This document shows positions 28,739-39,489 of a stretch of DNA of 64,000 nt, in pieces; within the stretch, counting starts at the first letter, position 1; every line of letters starts with the position of its first letter. The position numbers and the translations under genes were made by a program. The notes beneath the pieces were generated by a model. It did no database searches and had not been told where the DNA came from. It saw nothing but the letters and a program-made list of their open reading frames with translations. The stretch comes from Bacillus horti (GTDB lineage Bacteria; Bacillota; Bacilli; Caldalkalibacillales; JCM-10596), in assembly GCF_030813115.1 (NCBI RefSeq), contig NZ_JAUSTY010000001.1, positions 124,001 through 188,000 of the forward strand, read 5' to 3'.

Positions 28739-30017
28739 TGATTTCACTCTCCTTTACACCGAACAGCCTTGGTTTTTTATCCAGGGCTCGACTAGTTACA
28801 AGGAGTCCAAGTAAGAGTCGTGTACCGAATACTGCAGTGACAATACTTAAAACAATACTAACAATTAGCATAACGGCAAAGCCTTGAATAGAGCTACTAC
28901 CAAAATAAAAGAGAACAGAAGCAGCAATAATCGTCGTTATGTTAGCATCCATAATCGTGGCTAAAGCACGCTTTGAGCCAGCCTTAAACGAGGAAAGAAT
29001 CGTTTTACCTGAACGAATCTCCTCTTTAATCCGTTCGTACGTTAGAATATTAGCATCTACGGCCATCCCCACACCTAGAACAAGAGCGGCTATTCCTGGG
29101 AGCGTTAATGTTGCACCCATCCAGTTAAAAACAAGAAGGATAAGGTAGACATATCCAATAATTGTAATCCCTGCTACTAAACCAGGTAAACGATAATAAA
29201 AGAGCATGTACAAAAAGATTAATATACCACCGATTACGCCTGCACGAACAGTTAAATCCATTGCTTGCTCTCCAAGCTTGGCACCTACACTATTGGCTGA
29301 AAGTTCCTCTAGCTCAACAGGTAATGCTCCTGCATTAAGTAGAGCTGCTAGCTCACTTGCCTCTTGATAATTCCAAGTAGAAGAAGTGATTTGCCCACTC
29401 CCTGGTAAAGCGCTTTGGATGATTGGGGCGGAGATCATATTTGACTCATTTTCGTTCATAATTGCTTGTTCGTAGGAGTCTACGCCCTCCTCAAAGTCTA
29501 GCCAAATAGCCATAGGCTGCTGAAGTAAGCTTCGTGTAATTTCCAATACCTTATCTGCATCGTTAAATTCAATCCCGACCACTGGACGTCCGTATTCATC
29601 ATTATATACTCTAGCAGAGCCTTCCTTGAGGTCCTCTCCTGTCATTAATAGATTATCATTCACATCGCGGAAGGATAAATGAGCTTCTGTTGATAGCATA
29701 CGTCTTGCTTGCTCAGGATCAGTTACCCCAGCTAGCTTAACGCGTACACGATCATCACCTTCTATACTCAATTCTGGCTCACTAACACCAATTACATTAA
29801 TTCTTCGCTGTAATGCAGCTTGTGTGTGAAGAAGTGTTTGCTGAGAAATTTGTTGATCGTCCCTTAGAGGACTTACCTTATATAGTATTTCAAATCCACC
29901 TTGCAAATCTAAGCCAAGGGTGATTCCATTTGCAACATCCAAAAATGACCAAGCTATAAAGCCAAAAGCAACGATCACTATAAGGACAAAAGCAATTATT
30001 CTGCCCGATTTCGTCAT
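28728..30017 (-). CDS. secD: Protein translocase subunit SecD
   Basis: A 429-residue partner of SecF. The first helix (about 7-27) is followed by LDLQGGFEILYKVSP, the P1 domain, then six-helix RND topology with VLGVGMAVDANILTYERIKEE (about 315-335), FKAGSKRALATIMDANITTIIAA and the C-terminal DKKPRLFGVKE. The P1 domain is shorter than in proteobacterial SecD, normal for Firmicutes. AAAGGAGG precedes the ATG. A strong promoter within the end of comN drives it. Confidence 0.96.
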   Translation of the reverse strand: MTKSGRIIAFVLIVIVAFGFIAWSFLDVANGITLGLDLQGGFEILYKVSPLRDDQQISQQTLLHTQAALQRRINVIGVSEPELSIEGDDRVRVKLAGVTDPEQARRMLSTEAHLSFRDVNDNLLMTGEDLKEGSARVYNDEYGRPVVGIEFNDADKVLEITRSLLQQPMAIWLDFEEGVDSYEQAIMNENESNMISAPIIQSALPGSGQITSSTWNYQEASELAALLNAGALPVELEELSANSVGAKLGEQAMDLTVRAGVIGGILIFLYMLFYYRLPGLVAGITIIGYVYLILLVFNWMGATLTLPGIAALVLGVGMAVDANILTYERIKEEIRSGKTILSSFKAGSKRALATIMDANITTIIAASVLFYFGSSSIQGFAVMLIVSIVLSIVTAVFGTRLLLGLLVTSRALDKKPRLFGVKESEISEL

Positions 30018-30052
30018 TAGTCCAAGTTCCTCCTTTAGTGTCCAATATGTCT

Positions 30053-30082
30053 ATTATAAGAGACCGTTTTTTCCCATGTCAA
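30053..30082 (-). promoter_or_regulatory. Sigma-A promoter of secD-secF
   Basis: Minus-strand TTGACA (30077-30082), 18-base spacer, TATAAT (30053-30058). Both hexamers are perfect. It overlaps the 3' end of comN. Confidence 0.88.
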
Positions 30083-30320
30083 TTTTTCCTGTATATGCAC
30101 CCATCGTAAGCCAGTTCATCAATGCAGTAGGCTTGAGTGAATATATATCATTGACAATTTGGTGAAACATTGGCCATTCCTTCTTATATTTGCTAGTTAC
30201 ACATTCCCATATATCATCAGCAGCTACTGCATCATAGCCTAGCAAATGAAATTCTTCCATCTTACTCACTAATACTTCCATTACTTTTTCTTTTAAAAGC
30301 TGCTTGTGTTGTGTCTCCAT
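30054..30320 (-). CDS. comN: ComN-like post-transcriptional regulator
   Basis: A small basic-acidic soluble protein of 88 residues from the ATG at 30320, which follows GGAG; the open frame extends 16 codons upstream without support. It matches the ComN (YrzD) family by sequence (YDAVAADDIWECVTSKYKKEWP...HQIVNDIYSLKPTALMNWLTMGAY) and by position between secDF and spoVB. In B. subtilis ComN promotes accumulation of comE mRNA and localises with DivIVA/MinJ. Confidence 0.85.
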   Translation of the reverse strand: METQHKQLLKEKVMEVLVSKMEEFHLLGYDAVAADDIWECVTSKYKKEWPMFHQIVNDIYSLKPTALMNWLTMGAYTGKIDMGKNGLL

Positions 30321-30432
30321 TTTTTGCTTCGCTCCTCTACCGCTTCTTGAAAGAATTAATCGGTACACGATTTCTTGGTCATGCTTCTCCTACCCTCTAG
30401 CATATAGATAAAAAAGAAGAAGGACAAGGCAT

Positions 30433-30515
30433 AAGAAAAGCTTCTATCGAAGCCCCCTCGAAGGAGTCGTCTAGTCCATCATTAGAGGAAGCTTTTCTTG
30501 CCGTCAGAAAGTATA
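30433..30515 (+). repeat. Dispersed hairpin repeat, copy B
   Basis: Second copy of the element at 18643-18721. The outer arms (AGAAAAGCTTC and GAAGCTTTTCT) differ from copy A yet still pair, so the hairpin potential is kept while the bases change. The inner TCTAG(T)/ATTAGA hairpin around CCATC is retained. It lies about 90 bases ahead of spoVB. Confidence 0.7.
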
Positions 30516-30554
30516 AAATTTGAAGAAAACATGGTATCAAATTTTATACTTTCT
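30506..30554 (+). repeat. Perfect 18-bp inverted repeat ahead of spoVB
   Basis: Arm 30506-30523 (AGAAAGTATAAAATTTGA) is the exact reverse complement of 30537-30554, separated by 13 bases. The left arm overlaps the end of repeat copy B. It is followed by TTAAACG rather than a T-run, so it is a weak terminator at best; it could also be an mRNA-stability hairpin or a protein-binding site upstream of spoVB. Confidence 0.8.
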
Positions 30555-30601
30555 TAAACGTAAAAAATGACAGTAATACCTAAGAAGGGATGACCTTAGA
30601 C

Positions 30602-32182
30602 ATGAGTAAACAAACCTTTATTCAAGGAGCATTTATTCTCATATTAGCTGGTTTAATTACACGAGCACTAGGATTTGTTAATAAAATCGTTATGGCTAGG
30701 ATGCTTGGCCCAGAAGGTGTTGGGCTATACGCTATGGCAGTCCCTATTCTTATTTTAGTCATTACACTAACACGGTTAGGGCTACCAGTCGCCATTTCCA
30801 AGCTAGTGGCTGAAGCCGATATTGTTGGGGATCAAGCTAAAATTAAACGTATCCTGGTCGTCTCCTTAGCTATTACTGGCGTATTAAGTATTCTCTTCAC
30901 CATTTGTACCTTCTTAGGAGCTAAGGTTCTTTCATCCATTTTTCTTACCGATCAAAGAGCCTACTATCCATTACTTGCGATAACTCCTATCATCCCGATT
31001 GTCGCCATCTCTTCTATTATCAAAGGGTATTTTCAAGGAAAGCAAAACATGAAGCCCTCTGCTTATTCTCAGGTTATTGAGCAGATTGTACGTATATCCC
31101 TTGTCGCTCTCTTAGCGAATCTTCTATTGCCTTATGGGCTAGAATACGCCGTTGCCGGAGCGATGTTTAGTGTTGTGTTAGGCGAAGCAGCCTCACTCCT
31201 TTATTTATTTACCACCTTTAAGTACAGCAAACGAAAAATATTTAAGGTACGTAAGGGCTTCTTTCAGCAATTGTGGAAGGGTCGCCAAACGTTAGGGGAG
31301 CTTCTTAGAATCGGTCTACCCACAACAGGAAGTGGGCTAATTGGCTCTGTATCCTGGACGCTTGAAGCGATTATTGTAGCTCAAAGCCTTGCCTTAGCAG
31401 GGGTAGCTACTGCTGTAGCTACTGCTCAGTATGGTTTATTATCTGGCTATGCTCTTCCACTCGTGATGCTACCTATGTTCATTACGTATTCTCTATCCGT
31501 TTCCCTAGTTCCTGCCGTAAGTGAAGCATCGGCGCAAAAGAATTTTGCCTTAATTCAACGCAGGATCTATCAGGCTTTACGAATCGCCTTGATTGTAGGC
31601 GCACCTAGTACAGTGATTATGTATGTGTTTGCTGAGCCCTTGACTACTTTAATTTATAACTCTCCTGAGTCAGGCCGTTTTCTCAAAATACTTTCGCCAT
31701 TCTTTTTACTCCTTTATTTCCAGGGTCCCTTACAGGCCGTTCTCCAGGGCTTAGACAAAGCTAGAACAGCAATGATGAACACGTTATATGGTGCCGTCAT
31801 CAAAATTGTATCTATCTTCATTCTAGCCTCGCAGCCACAGCTAGGAATTTATGGAGCAGCTATGGCTATTAACATTAACGTATGCTTAGTGACTCTTCTT
31901 CACTTTTTTTCAATCGTAAAGATTGTGGGGTTTTCTATCCAGCTTCGTGACTTTGTTAAAGTTGGAGTTTCCATGTTAGTTATGGCGCTAAGTGGAATCC
32001 TTTCGTATGCAGTGTTATTGCAAAGTAGCTTCGGAAGTACGTGGGGATTACTTCTTTCAATAGCTTTAGCTTCATTTGTCTATCTCATCTTTTTACTTCT
32101 TTTTCGTATAGTTGGGCGTCAGGATATTGAACGCTTTCCATTTGTCGGAAGATGGATAGCCCCCTTTTTTCCAAAACGTTAA
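30602..32182 (+). CDS. spoVB: Stage V sporulation protein B (MOP/MATE-like flippase)
   Basis: A 526-residue membrane protein of the polysaccharide-transport/MurJ-like superfamily with about 14 hydrophobic helices. Its start LTRALGFVNKIVMARMLGPEGVGLYAMAVP, then RLGLPVAISKLVAEA and GYFQGKQNMKPSAYSQVIEQIVR are family blocks. SpoVB acts in spore cortex formation, presumably moving a lipid-linked precursor. The ATG at 30602 is preferred; an ATG four codons earlier touches the AAGGG ribosome site. It neighbours comN and a DUF421 gene as in B. subtilis. Confidence 0.92.
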   Translation: MSKQTFIQGAFILILAGLITRALGFVNKIVMARMLGPEGVGLYAMAVPILILVITLTRLGLPVAISKLVAEADIVGDQAKIKRILVVSLAITGVLSILFTICTFLGAKVLSSIFLTDQRAYYPLLAITPIIPIVAISSIIKGYFQGKQNMKPSAYSQVIEQIVRISLVALLANLLLPYGLEYAVAGAMFSVVLGEAASLLYLFTTFKYSKRKIFKVRKGFFQQLWKGRQTLGELLRIGLPTTGSGLIGSVSWTLEAIIVAQSLALAGVATAVATAQYGLLSGYALPLVMLPMFITYSLSVSLVPAVSEASAQKNFALIQRRIYQALRIALIVGAPSTVIMYVFAEPLTTLIYNSPESGRFLKILSPFFLLLYFQGPLQAVLQGLDKARTAMMNTLYGAVIKIVSIFILASQPQLGIYGAAMAININVCLVTLLHFFSIVKIVGFSIQLRDFVKVGVSMLVMALSGILSYAVLLQSSFGSTWGLLLSIALASFVYLIFLLLFRIVGRQDIERFPFVGRWIAPFFPKR

Positions 32183-32210
32183 ATGAATTAAACTCATAAC
32201 CAAACAGTAT

Positions 32211-32900
32211 TTATTCGTTCTTTTCTTTTTTATCGATGTACCATTGACCGTTAGAATTATGTGTACATAACATAATTTCTTTAAAATTAGATACCCCAAC
32301 TCTATTTTTTAGTTCAGATTTTAGCCAAAAATGATTCTTTCCTAATTTTTGCAACCCATCTTCTTGAACCTCACCATCCTTAATAAGAATAGTGGGCAGT
32401 TCATGCCTTTGAGTTGGCAGCTGAAGATCGCTTCTCGTTACGCTCATCTCCTCCTCCTTAGGGAAAACCGTTAATTTTCCGGAAGGCTCTAAAATGGCAA
32501 ACTCTACCTGACTTAAGGAGTAAATTCGATTTTCCCTAAGCTGAAGTAATAAATCATCTAAATTATATCTCTGTCTTTTTAATTCTTCTTCTTTTATTTT
32601 CCCGTGCTCCACTAATACGGAGGATTTACCGTCCACTAAATCCCTAATTTTTTGTGATTTCAACGAAATGTATGATAAACCTATTTGGGTCAGCATTAAA
32701 ACAAGGATAGGTGTTATGCTATGGAGCATTGGATCTTTTACATTCTCAACGGAAAGAACAGCAAGCTCAGCAATCATAATGGATACAACTAAATCAAATA
32801 TAGATAGTTTGCCAATTTCTCTTTTTCCCATGATTCTCATCACCAAAAGGATGAAAAAATAGATAAAAAATGTCCTTAGCGCAATCATCCATATCTCCAT
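32211..32900 (-). CDS. DUF421 membrane protein (YrbG/YetF-like)
   Basis: A 229-residue protein with three N-terminal membrane helices (about 5-22, 35-50, 58-78) and two soluble DUF421/YetF alpha-beta units (about 80-215). The diagnostic MRIMGKREIGKLSIFDLVVSI and DDLLLQLRENRIYSLSQVEFAILEPSGKLTVF are clear. Members include YetF-like proteins found in spore membranes and YrbG beside spoVB in B. subtilis. It ends 28 bases from spoVB, convergent. AGGAGG precedes the ATG. Confidence 0.9.
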   Translation of the reverse strand: MEIWMIALRTFFIYFFILLVMRIMGKREIGKLSIFDLVVSIMIAELAVLSVENVKDPMLHSITPILVLMLTQIGLSYISLKSQKIRDLVDGKSSVLVEHGKIKEEELKRQRYNLDDLLLQLRENRIYSLSQVEFAILEPSGKLTVFPKEEEMSVTRSDLQLPTQRHELPTILIKDGEVQEDGLQKLGKNHFWLKSELKNRVGVSNFKEIMLCTHNSNGQWYIDKKEKNE

Positions 32901-33124
32901 AGTCCTAGCCCTCCTGCCACTTTTTTTATAGTTTCACCATTTCATCACCTCTTCATGTTTATAATATTTATCCAGTTTAAAAGGATTAGGTCCTTCATCC
33001 GCTTTTAAGTGTATATAGTTGTTCATTAATTCCTTAGTAAAAAGAAAAATACGTCTTAAATCCAGTACTAGTGAATAAGTTGTACTAAGAACAAGCTTTA
33101 TGCTTTATGAGAGGAGCAAAAAGA

Positions 33125-33502
33125 ATGCCTAATTCATATGTTCGGCCAATTATTACAGGAGTTTCTACAATCATTGTAGTCCTTCTGAGCATTAGTTTAT
33201 GCTTATCCCTACTCTTACATTTTACATCTTTAAAAGAGAGCTCTATTGAGATTCTATTGCTGCCCATTTCCTTACTCACCTTATTTATTGGTGGTTTAAT
33301 TTCTGGATACAAATCAGGAACAAAGGGGTGGTATGTAGGAGCCTTAACAGGATTAGCATTTATTTTACTTTCCTGGATTCTCTCTTTCCTAGGCTTTGAT
33401 TTAAGTTTTTCCTTAAAAGCTGTCCTGATCTATTTGTTTTATCTTCTTTTAGCGATGCTCGGAGGAATAATTGGAGTTAATCTTAGCCCTCATCGAAACT
33501 AA
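33125..33502 (+). CDS. TIGR04086-family membrane protein (YrzE-like)
   Basis: A 125-residue protein with four hydrophobic segments (about 7-35, 42-60, 72-88, 97-118) and the glycine-rich ends FIGGLISGYKSGTKGWYVGALTGL and LLAMLGGIIGVNL, typical of the TIGR04086 group. The ATG at 33125 follows GAGGAG at eight bases; the frame opens six codons earlier. Function unknown. Divergent from the DUF421 gene, as yrzE is near yrbG in B. subtilis. Confidence 0.85.
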   Translation: MPNSYVRPIITGVSTIIVVLLSISLCLSLLLHFTSLKESSIEILLLPISLLTLFIGGLISGYKSGTKGWYVGALTGLAFILLSWILSFLGFDLSFSLKAVLIYLFYLLLAMLGGIIGVNLSPHRN

Positions 33503-33567
33503 AACCACTAAAAATGGTGTGTATTGGTAGAGGCATGTATTAGAGCTTGTATAGAAAAAACACAAAA

Positions 33568-33604
33568 ATAAAAAGGCTTGCTCATTTTTGAGTAAGCCTC
33601 TTAT
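33568..33604 (-). terminator. Intrinsic terminator between the TIGR04086 gene and yajC
   Basis: AAGGCTT(g)CTCA...TGAG(t)AAGCCTC stem. On the minus strand it is followed by TTTTTATTTTTG, so it mainly ends yajC transcripts. Confidence 0.85.
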
Positions 33605-33702
33605 ATTGCTGTGTAACTTTTACAGAACGCTTCAGCAGCCTTTTATGAAAAGATAAACATTAAATACATGGTAATAGACCAATTCCCTAAACTATGTATT
33701 TA

Positions 33703-33972
33703 TTAATCCTTAACAACTGTGTTAATGGCTGATCTCTCAAACGTTAAACGAACATTCTCAGAAACCTTCAGTGTTGCGTTACTTTCTGTAAGCTCAACAA
33801 TTGTACCATGTAAGCCACCAATGGTAACTACTTTATCGCCTTTTTGTAGGGCGTCTAGCATCTGATTACGCTCTTTTTGCCTTTTTTGCTGTGGACGAAT
33901 TAGCAAGAAATAAAATACAGCAAACATCAGAACTAAAGGCAGGATAAATCCTAGTAATCCCTCTTGTCCCAT
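33703..33972 (-). CDS. yajC: Preprotein translocase subunit YajC
   Basis: An 89-residue single-span protein that associates with SecDF. The N-terminal helix (about 6-24) ends in YFLLIRPQQKRQKERNQML, followed by the beta-rich DKVVTIGGLHGTIVEL block. ATG after AAGGAGGG. It lies 29 bases after tgt in the usual queA-tgt-yajC order. Confidence 0.95.
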   Translation of the reverse strand: MGQEGLLGFILPLVLMFAVFYFLLIRPQQKRQKERNQMLDALQKGDKVVTIGGLHGTIVELTESNATLKVSENVRLTFERSAINTVVKD

Positions 33973-34001
33973 CTTTTTCCCTCCTTCACATGATCATCAC
34001 T

Positions 34002-35147
<1,146 letters not shown>

Positions 35148-36176
35148 CTACAGTATGAGCATAGCATCCCCAAAGCTAAAAAAGCGGTATCGCTGTTGCA
35201 CAGCTTCTTTGTATGCTTCCATAATTAAATCTTTTCCTGCTAAAGCACTTACAAGCATAACAAGTGTGGATTTTGGCAAATGAAAATTAGTAAGCAGACC
35301 ATCTATAGCCTGAAAGCTATATCCAGGATAAATAAATATATCTGTCCAGCCACTGGCAGCTACAAACACACCTTGATTATCTCTTGCAATCGTTTCAAGC
35401 GTTCTAGCCGATGTTGTACCCACCGCAATAACACGTCGTTTTTCTAATTTTGCCTTTTGTAGCACTTGTGCTGCTTGATCACTTAATTGATAGTATTCTG
35501 CATGCATAACATGCTCGGTCACCGTCTCCGCTTGAACTGGTCTAAAGGTTCCTAAACCTACATGAAGGGTAACGTATACAATTTCTACTCCTTTTTCCTG
35601 TAGTTTCGTAAGGATTTCCTCTGTAAAATGCAACCCAGCTGTAGGGGCCGCTGCTGACCCTTCATGCTTTGCATAAACGGTCTGATATCGTTCACGATCC
35701 TCCAATTGCTCACGAATATAGGGTGGGAGTGGCATTTGCCCCAAACGATCAAGGTGTTCATTAAAAATACCTTCATAGCGAAACTGTATTTTTCGTCCTC
35801 CATCAGGGAGCTCAGCTAAGCATTCAGCCAGTAATTGTCCATCTCCAAATTGAATCACCGTACCCACTTTAATTCTTTTAGCGGGTTTTACCAAAGCCTC
35901 CCAGACGTCTTTCTCCTCTTGCTTTAATAATAATACCTCAACCTTTGCCCCTGTATCCAGTTTTACTCCAAATAAGCGGGCAGGAATAACCCTCGTGTTG
36001 TTTAACACGAGGGTATCACCAGCTTGCAGAATATGAAGTAAATCATAAAAGGTTTGATGCTCTATTTGACCAGAGCTATGGTCAATGGTCATAAGCCTAG
36101 ACTCTGCACGATAAAGTAACGGTGTCTGAGCGATTAATTCCTCGGGTAAATCAAAATCAAAATCTTCTACCTTCAT
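35148..36176 (-). CDS. queA: S-adenosylmethionine:tRNA ribosyltransferase-isomerase
   Basis: Transfers the ribosyl part of SAM onto preQ1-tRNA to give epoxyqueuosine. The 342-residue chain begins [15 protein letters not shown] and carries [39 protein letters not shown] and [18 protein letters not shown], all QueA signatures. The ribosome site is weak (GGAG 13 bases upstream). Together with tgt it forms the core of queuosine synthesis. Confidence 0.97.
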   Translation of the reverse strand: MKVEDFDFDLPEELIAQTPLLYRAESRLMTIDHSSGQIEHQTFYDLLHILQAGDTLVLNNTRVIPARLFGVKLDTGAKVEVLLLKQEEKDVWEALVKPAKRIKVGTVIQFGDGQLLAECLAELPDGGRKIQFRYEGIFNEHLDRLGQMPLPPYIREQLEDRERYQTVYAKHEGSAAAPTAGLHFTEEILTKLQEKGVEIVYVTLHVGLGTFRPVQAETVTEHVMHAEYYQLSDQAAQVLQKAKLEKRRVIAVGTTSARTLETIARDNQGVFVAASGWTDIFIYPGYSFQAIDGLLTNFHLPKSTLVMLVSALAGKDLIMEAYKEAVQQRYRFFSFGDAMLIL

Positions 36177-36196
36177 ATTCTTTGCTGCACTCCAAT

Positions 36197-38311
36197 CTAA
36201 TATTTCTTCTCTATTCTTGCATCCTTATGGAAATAATGCTGTAAAATCTGCTGATAGTTACTGCCATCTAAAGCCATAGCACGGATCCCCCATTGTGAAG
36301 CTCCTAAACCGTGTCCATACCCATTACCATGCAGTCTAAATCTTGGTTCTTTAGAAAGAATACTCATCTCTCCACTACGATTGATAGCTGCAAATTGATC
36401 ATTGCTACCGTTCACAGGCTGTGCCGTCGTTTGATTGCCTTGAATGGCATAAAGCTGTCCTGTTCTTTGAGTAGATCTGACCGTATTCCCATTTGCTCCT
36501 AAAATCGTATACTCTCCCATCGATTCAACCTCAAATTTTGTTGAACGAAGATTCGCTGTACCATCCTTAAAAATAGAGCGGTGGGAGTCTGGAGAACTGG
36601 TCTGAATAATCGTTCCGTTTGCTTCCATTTGAAGAACACGTCCAGAATCACCATATCTCATAACACGTAATGATTGAATATTATTCGTGATTTTATTTGT
36701 TTGCACATTACGACCGTTAATCCACTCTCTTAGCTCTGCTCCATTGTAAGGACCCGTGATCCAAGAGTAAGCATTATTTTGTCTTACCTGTTCAATAATC
36801 GTTACGCGCGCTCCAGAGCTTAGTGTTCCAATTTGCTCATGGGCTGTAGAAGGCCCTGAGCGGAAATTCAATCCTCCGGATACAGTCTTTACTGTTGCCG
36901 TTTCTAGACCTTGAGTATTCTTCTGTCCCGTTTTCGTCAAGTATTCACTTGAAACATAACCAATTTTACCTGTCTGATCTTCTATTCTATACCATAGCAC
37001 CTGTACTGTTTCTGGATAGTTATCCTTACTTGCTACACTACTGTGATGCTCTAGATTATTGCCCCAAACCTCTGATCCTTTAGCCGTTTGACCACCTGCA
37101 TTTGAATAGTAAAACGTTTCAAAAGGTTGTCCTTTAAACGTCAGTAGTTCTCCCTTAGTAGCATCGACAGCTTGACGAACGTCATTGGCTTCCTGCCCGT
37201 ATCCATGATAAGCCTGTTCAAAGACAGTGTCAGAAACATGAGCAATACCATATTTATTCTTTGGAATACTCATGAAGGCAAAGTTTCTAGACATAACCGC
37301 TTGGGTCTTTAATGCCTCCATAGGCCATCCTGTTGCCATTTCGGTTCCAACAACACTGTATAAATACTCATCTAATGGGAGGATATTTACAACTGTAAAA
37401 TTATTTTGATATAGACTTAACTCCATTTTTCCGCGATATTGCCTATTGGAGCGCTCTTCAACAGTAGTTAAAGGGAGCGAACCTGTCCCTACCGGGCTGA
37501 CTGTCAGCTTCCGTTGCGGGGAGCTTAACAGATATGTTTGTTGATTAGATGAGGCATCTAGGCTATTTTGCATGATAAGATATTCATTGGCGGTAGCAGG
37601 TATAAACGTTATACCTGAAAAATCTGCTACTAAGCTTTGTTGTAGCCTGTTTCTATCCTCTTCACTGCCTTCTTGACCAACCCAAACCTCAAAGGAAACA
37701 GTATTATTGTCCCTCAATACTTGAGTTATATGAGCTATGTATCCCTTGCCCTGAATTTCATTCACTCTAGCTTGCGCTTCCTGAGTTGTAGCAAATGAAC
37801 CTGCTTGTACTCGAAATGAACCTGCAATACTTCCGTCATATTGTGTTTTGGATCTAATATCTGCTTGCACATTTGTTATAGCCGCACGGCTTGCCTCTGA
37901 TCCTGCAACAACTTGATAGACTGTTTGATTTTGTTTACTTACCGTAACAATCGTGTTGTGAACATTATTCGACGTAAGATTCTGAGCCACTTGCCTTGCT
38001 TCAGCTAATGAGTTTGTTTCTCTAATGATTAGAAAATATTGATCGATGGAGAAACGTAAAGTTTGATCCTTGTTAACATTTTGGAAAACCCCAGCTTCAC
38101 CCTGTAATTGTAACGCTGAATTTCCTTTTAAAGAAACGCTTGGTACAGTTCCACGATACCCTGTACCCATATCCACAAATAAAGCTACTCGAATCTCATT
38201 ACTGTTCGCCTGAGCGTGCTGTGGAGGTATCCCCTGTACAAATAAAGCTGCTATTAACATGACAGAAAGGCATACAAATAGGAATTTTCTTCTTCGCTGA
38301 CTGCTTTCCAT
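36197..38311 (-). CDS. SpoIID/LytB-domain protein with SPOR-like and SH3b modules
   Basis: Exported 704-residue protein. A signal peptide (about 1-34) is followed by two SPOR-like segments (about 70-130 and 155-225; [26 protein letters not shown]). The SpoIID/LytB amidase-enhancer domain starts near 275 and shows [32 protein letters not shown] and [16 protein letters not shown]. An SH3b unit ([19 protein letters not shown], about 470-530) sits inside it. The closing motif [19 protein letters not shown] is at about 660-680. SpoIID is a lytic transglycosylase on denuded glycan; this paralogue may act in spore or vegetative wall turnover. It lies between ruvB and queA. Confidence 0.88.
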   Translation of the reverse strand: MESSQRRRKFLFVCLSVMLIAALFVQGIPPQHAQANSNEIRVALFVDMGTGYRGTVPSVSLKGNSALQLQGEAGVFQNVNKDQTLRFSIDQYFLIIRETNSLAEARQVAQNLTSNNVHNTIVTVSKQNQTVYQVVAGSEASRAAITNVQADIRSKTQYDGSIAGSFRVQAGSFATTQEAQARVNEIQGKGYIAHITQVLRDNNTVSFEVWVGQEGSEEDRNRLQQSLVADFSGITFIPATANEYLIMQNSLDASSNQQTYLLSSPQRKLTVSPVGTGSLPLTTVEERSNRQYRGKMELSLYQNNFTVVNILPLDEYLYSVVGTEMATGWPMEALKTQAVMSRNFAFMSIPKNKYGIAHVSDTVFEQAYHGYGQEANDVRQAVDATKGELLTFKGQPFETFYYSNAGGQTAKGSEVWGNNLEHHSSVASKDNYPETVQVLWYRIEDQTGKIGYVSSEYLTKTGQKNTQGLETATVKTVSGGLNFRSGPSTAHEQIGTLSSGARVTIIEQVRQNNAYSWITGPYNGAELREWINGRNVQTNKITNNIQSLRVMRYGDSGRVLQMEANGTIIQTSSPDSHRSIFKDGTANLRSTKFEVESMGEYTILGANGNTVRSTQRTGQLYAIQGNQTTAQPVNGSNDQFAAINRSGEMSILSKEPRFRLHGNGYGHGLGASQWGIRAMALDGSNYQQILQHYFHKDARIEKKY

Positions 38312-38369
38312 TCATTCTTCACTCCTTATTATGAAAGATAAATTTATTACATCAAGGGTAAATGAGGCA

Positions 38370-39380
38370 TCAACTATTCTCTGGAGGATCTAATGAAAAA
38401 TGTTTATATACAGAAGGAGTTACCATTCGTCCTCGAGGGGTTCTTTGCAGAAACCCAATCTGCATTAAATAGGGCTCATAGACGTCCTCAACCGTATCGG
38501 ATTCTTCCCCAATCATCGCTGCAATAGTGTCTACTCCAACAGGGCCACCTTGAAAATGCTCTACAATAGAGAGCAATAGCTTATGGTCGATCTGGTCTAA
38601 GCCTAATTGATCGACATGAAGTCGTTCAAGAGCTTCCTTAGCCAGGCCTTCTGTAATCATTCCATCCCCGTGAACCTGCGCAAAATCTCGTACTCGCTTT
38701 AATAGCCTGTTGGCAATTCTTGGAGTCCCTCTAGAACGCAGGGCTATTTCCTTTGCGGCGGCTTCAACAATATGAACATCTAAAATATCGGCAGCTCTAG
38801 TGATAATATAAGCTAGCTCGTCTACTTTATAATATTCCAGCCGACTTACCACTCCAAAACGATCACGCAATGGAGCAGAAAGCTTACCCGCACGTGTCGT
38901 AGCCCCAACAAGAGTAAATTTAGGGAGATCTAATCGAACGGATCTTGCACTAGGACCTTTACCAATAATAATATCTAGGCAATAATCCTCCATGGCAGGA
39001 TATAAAACCTCCTCCACAGTACGATTCAACCTATGAATTTCATCAATAAATAAAACATCTCCTTGCTGGAGATTGGTCAAAATGGCTGCTAAATCTCCAG
39101 CACGCTCTATCGCTGGACCCGAAGTAGTTCTAACATTTACCCCCAATTCATTAGCAATGATTGTAGACAAGGTTGTTTTCCCTAAGCCAGGCGGTCCATA
39201 TAGCAGCACATGATCCAATGCTTCATTTCTTAGCTTAGCCGCTTCGATAAAGATCTTTAAATTCTCCTTTACCTGGTCCTGCCCGATATATTCAGCTAGG
39301 AATCGAGGTCTAAGGCTTAGCTCCACATCAGCATCCGCCTCTAATAAATGAGAGGTAATAATTCTGTCTTGCTCGTCCAT
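38370..39380 (-). CDS. ruvB: Holliday junction branch-migration ATPase RuvB
   Basis: AAA+ motor of 336 residues. It begins with [28 protein letters not shown]. Walker A is [12 protein letters not shown] (about 60-71), Walker [17 protein letters not shown] (about 108), then sensor [18 protein letters not shown]. The C-terminal winged helix contains [16 protein letters not shown] and [18 protein letters not shown] after AAGGGG. A 109-base gap separates it from ruvA. Confidence 0.97.
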   Translation of the reverse strand: MDEQDRIITSHLLEADADVELSLRPRFLAEYIGQDQVKENLKIFIEAAKLRNEALDHVLLYGPPGLGKTTLSTIIANELGVNVRTTSGPAIERAGDLAAILTNLQQGDVLFIDEIHRLNRTVEEVLYPAMEDYCLDIIIGKGPSARSVRLDLPKFTLVGATTRAGKLSAPLRDRFGVVSRLEYYKVDELAYIITRAADILDVHIVEAAAKEIALRSRGTPRIANRLLKRVRDFAQVHGDGMITEGLAKEALERLHVDQLGLDQIDHKLLLSIVEHFQGGPVGVDTIAAMIGEESDTVEDVYEPYLMQIGFLQRTPRGRMVTPSVYKHFSLDPPENS

Positions 39381-39489
39381 CTGTCAAAAAGCCCCTTTCA
39401 ATAAGAGAAGCCCATACAACTGATGCAGGTCGTCAAATAATTCTTTATACTTTTTAAAACACGGTATATGTATATACTCTTTAGACTTT

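Noticed and set aside
35148-36176. A preQ1 riboswitch ahead of queA-tgt was looked for.
   Set aside because: Only 20 bases separate queA from the preceding gene and none of the expected C-rich loop and A-rich tail is present.
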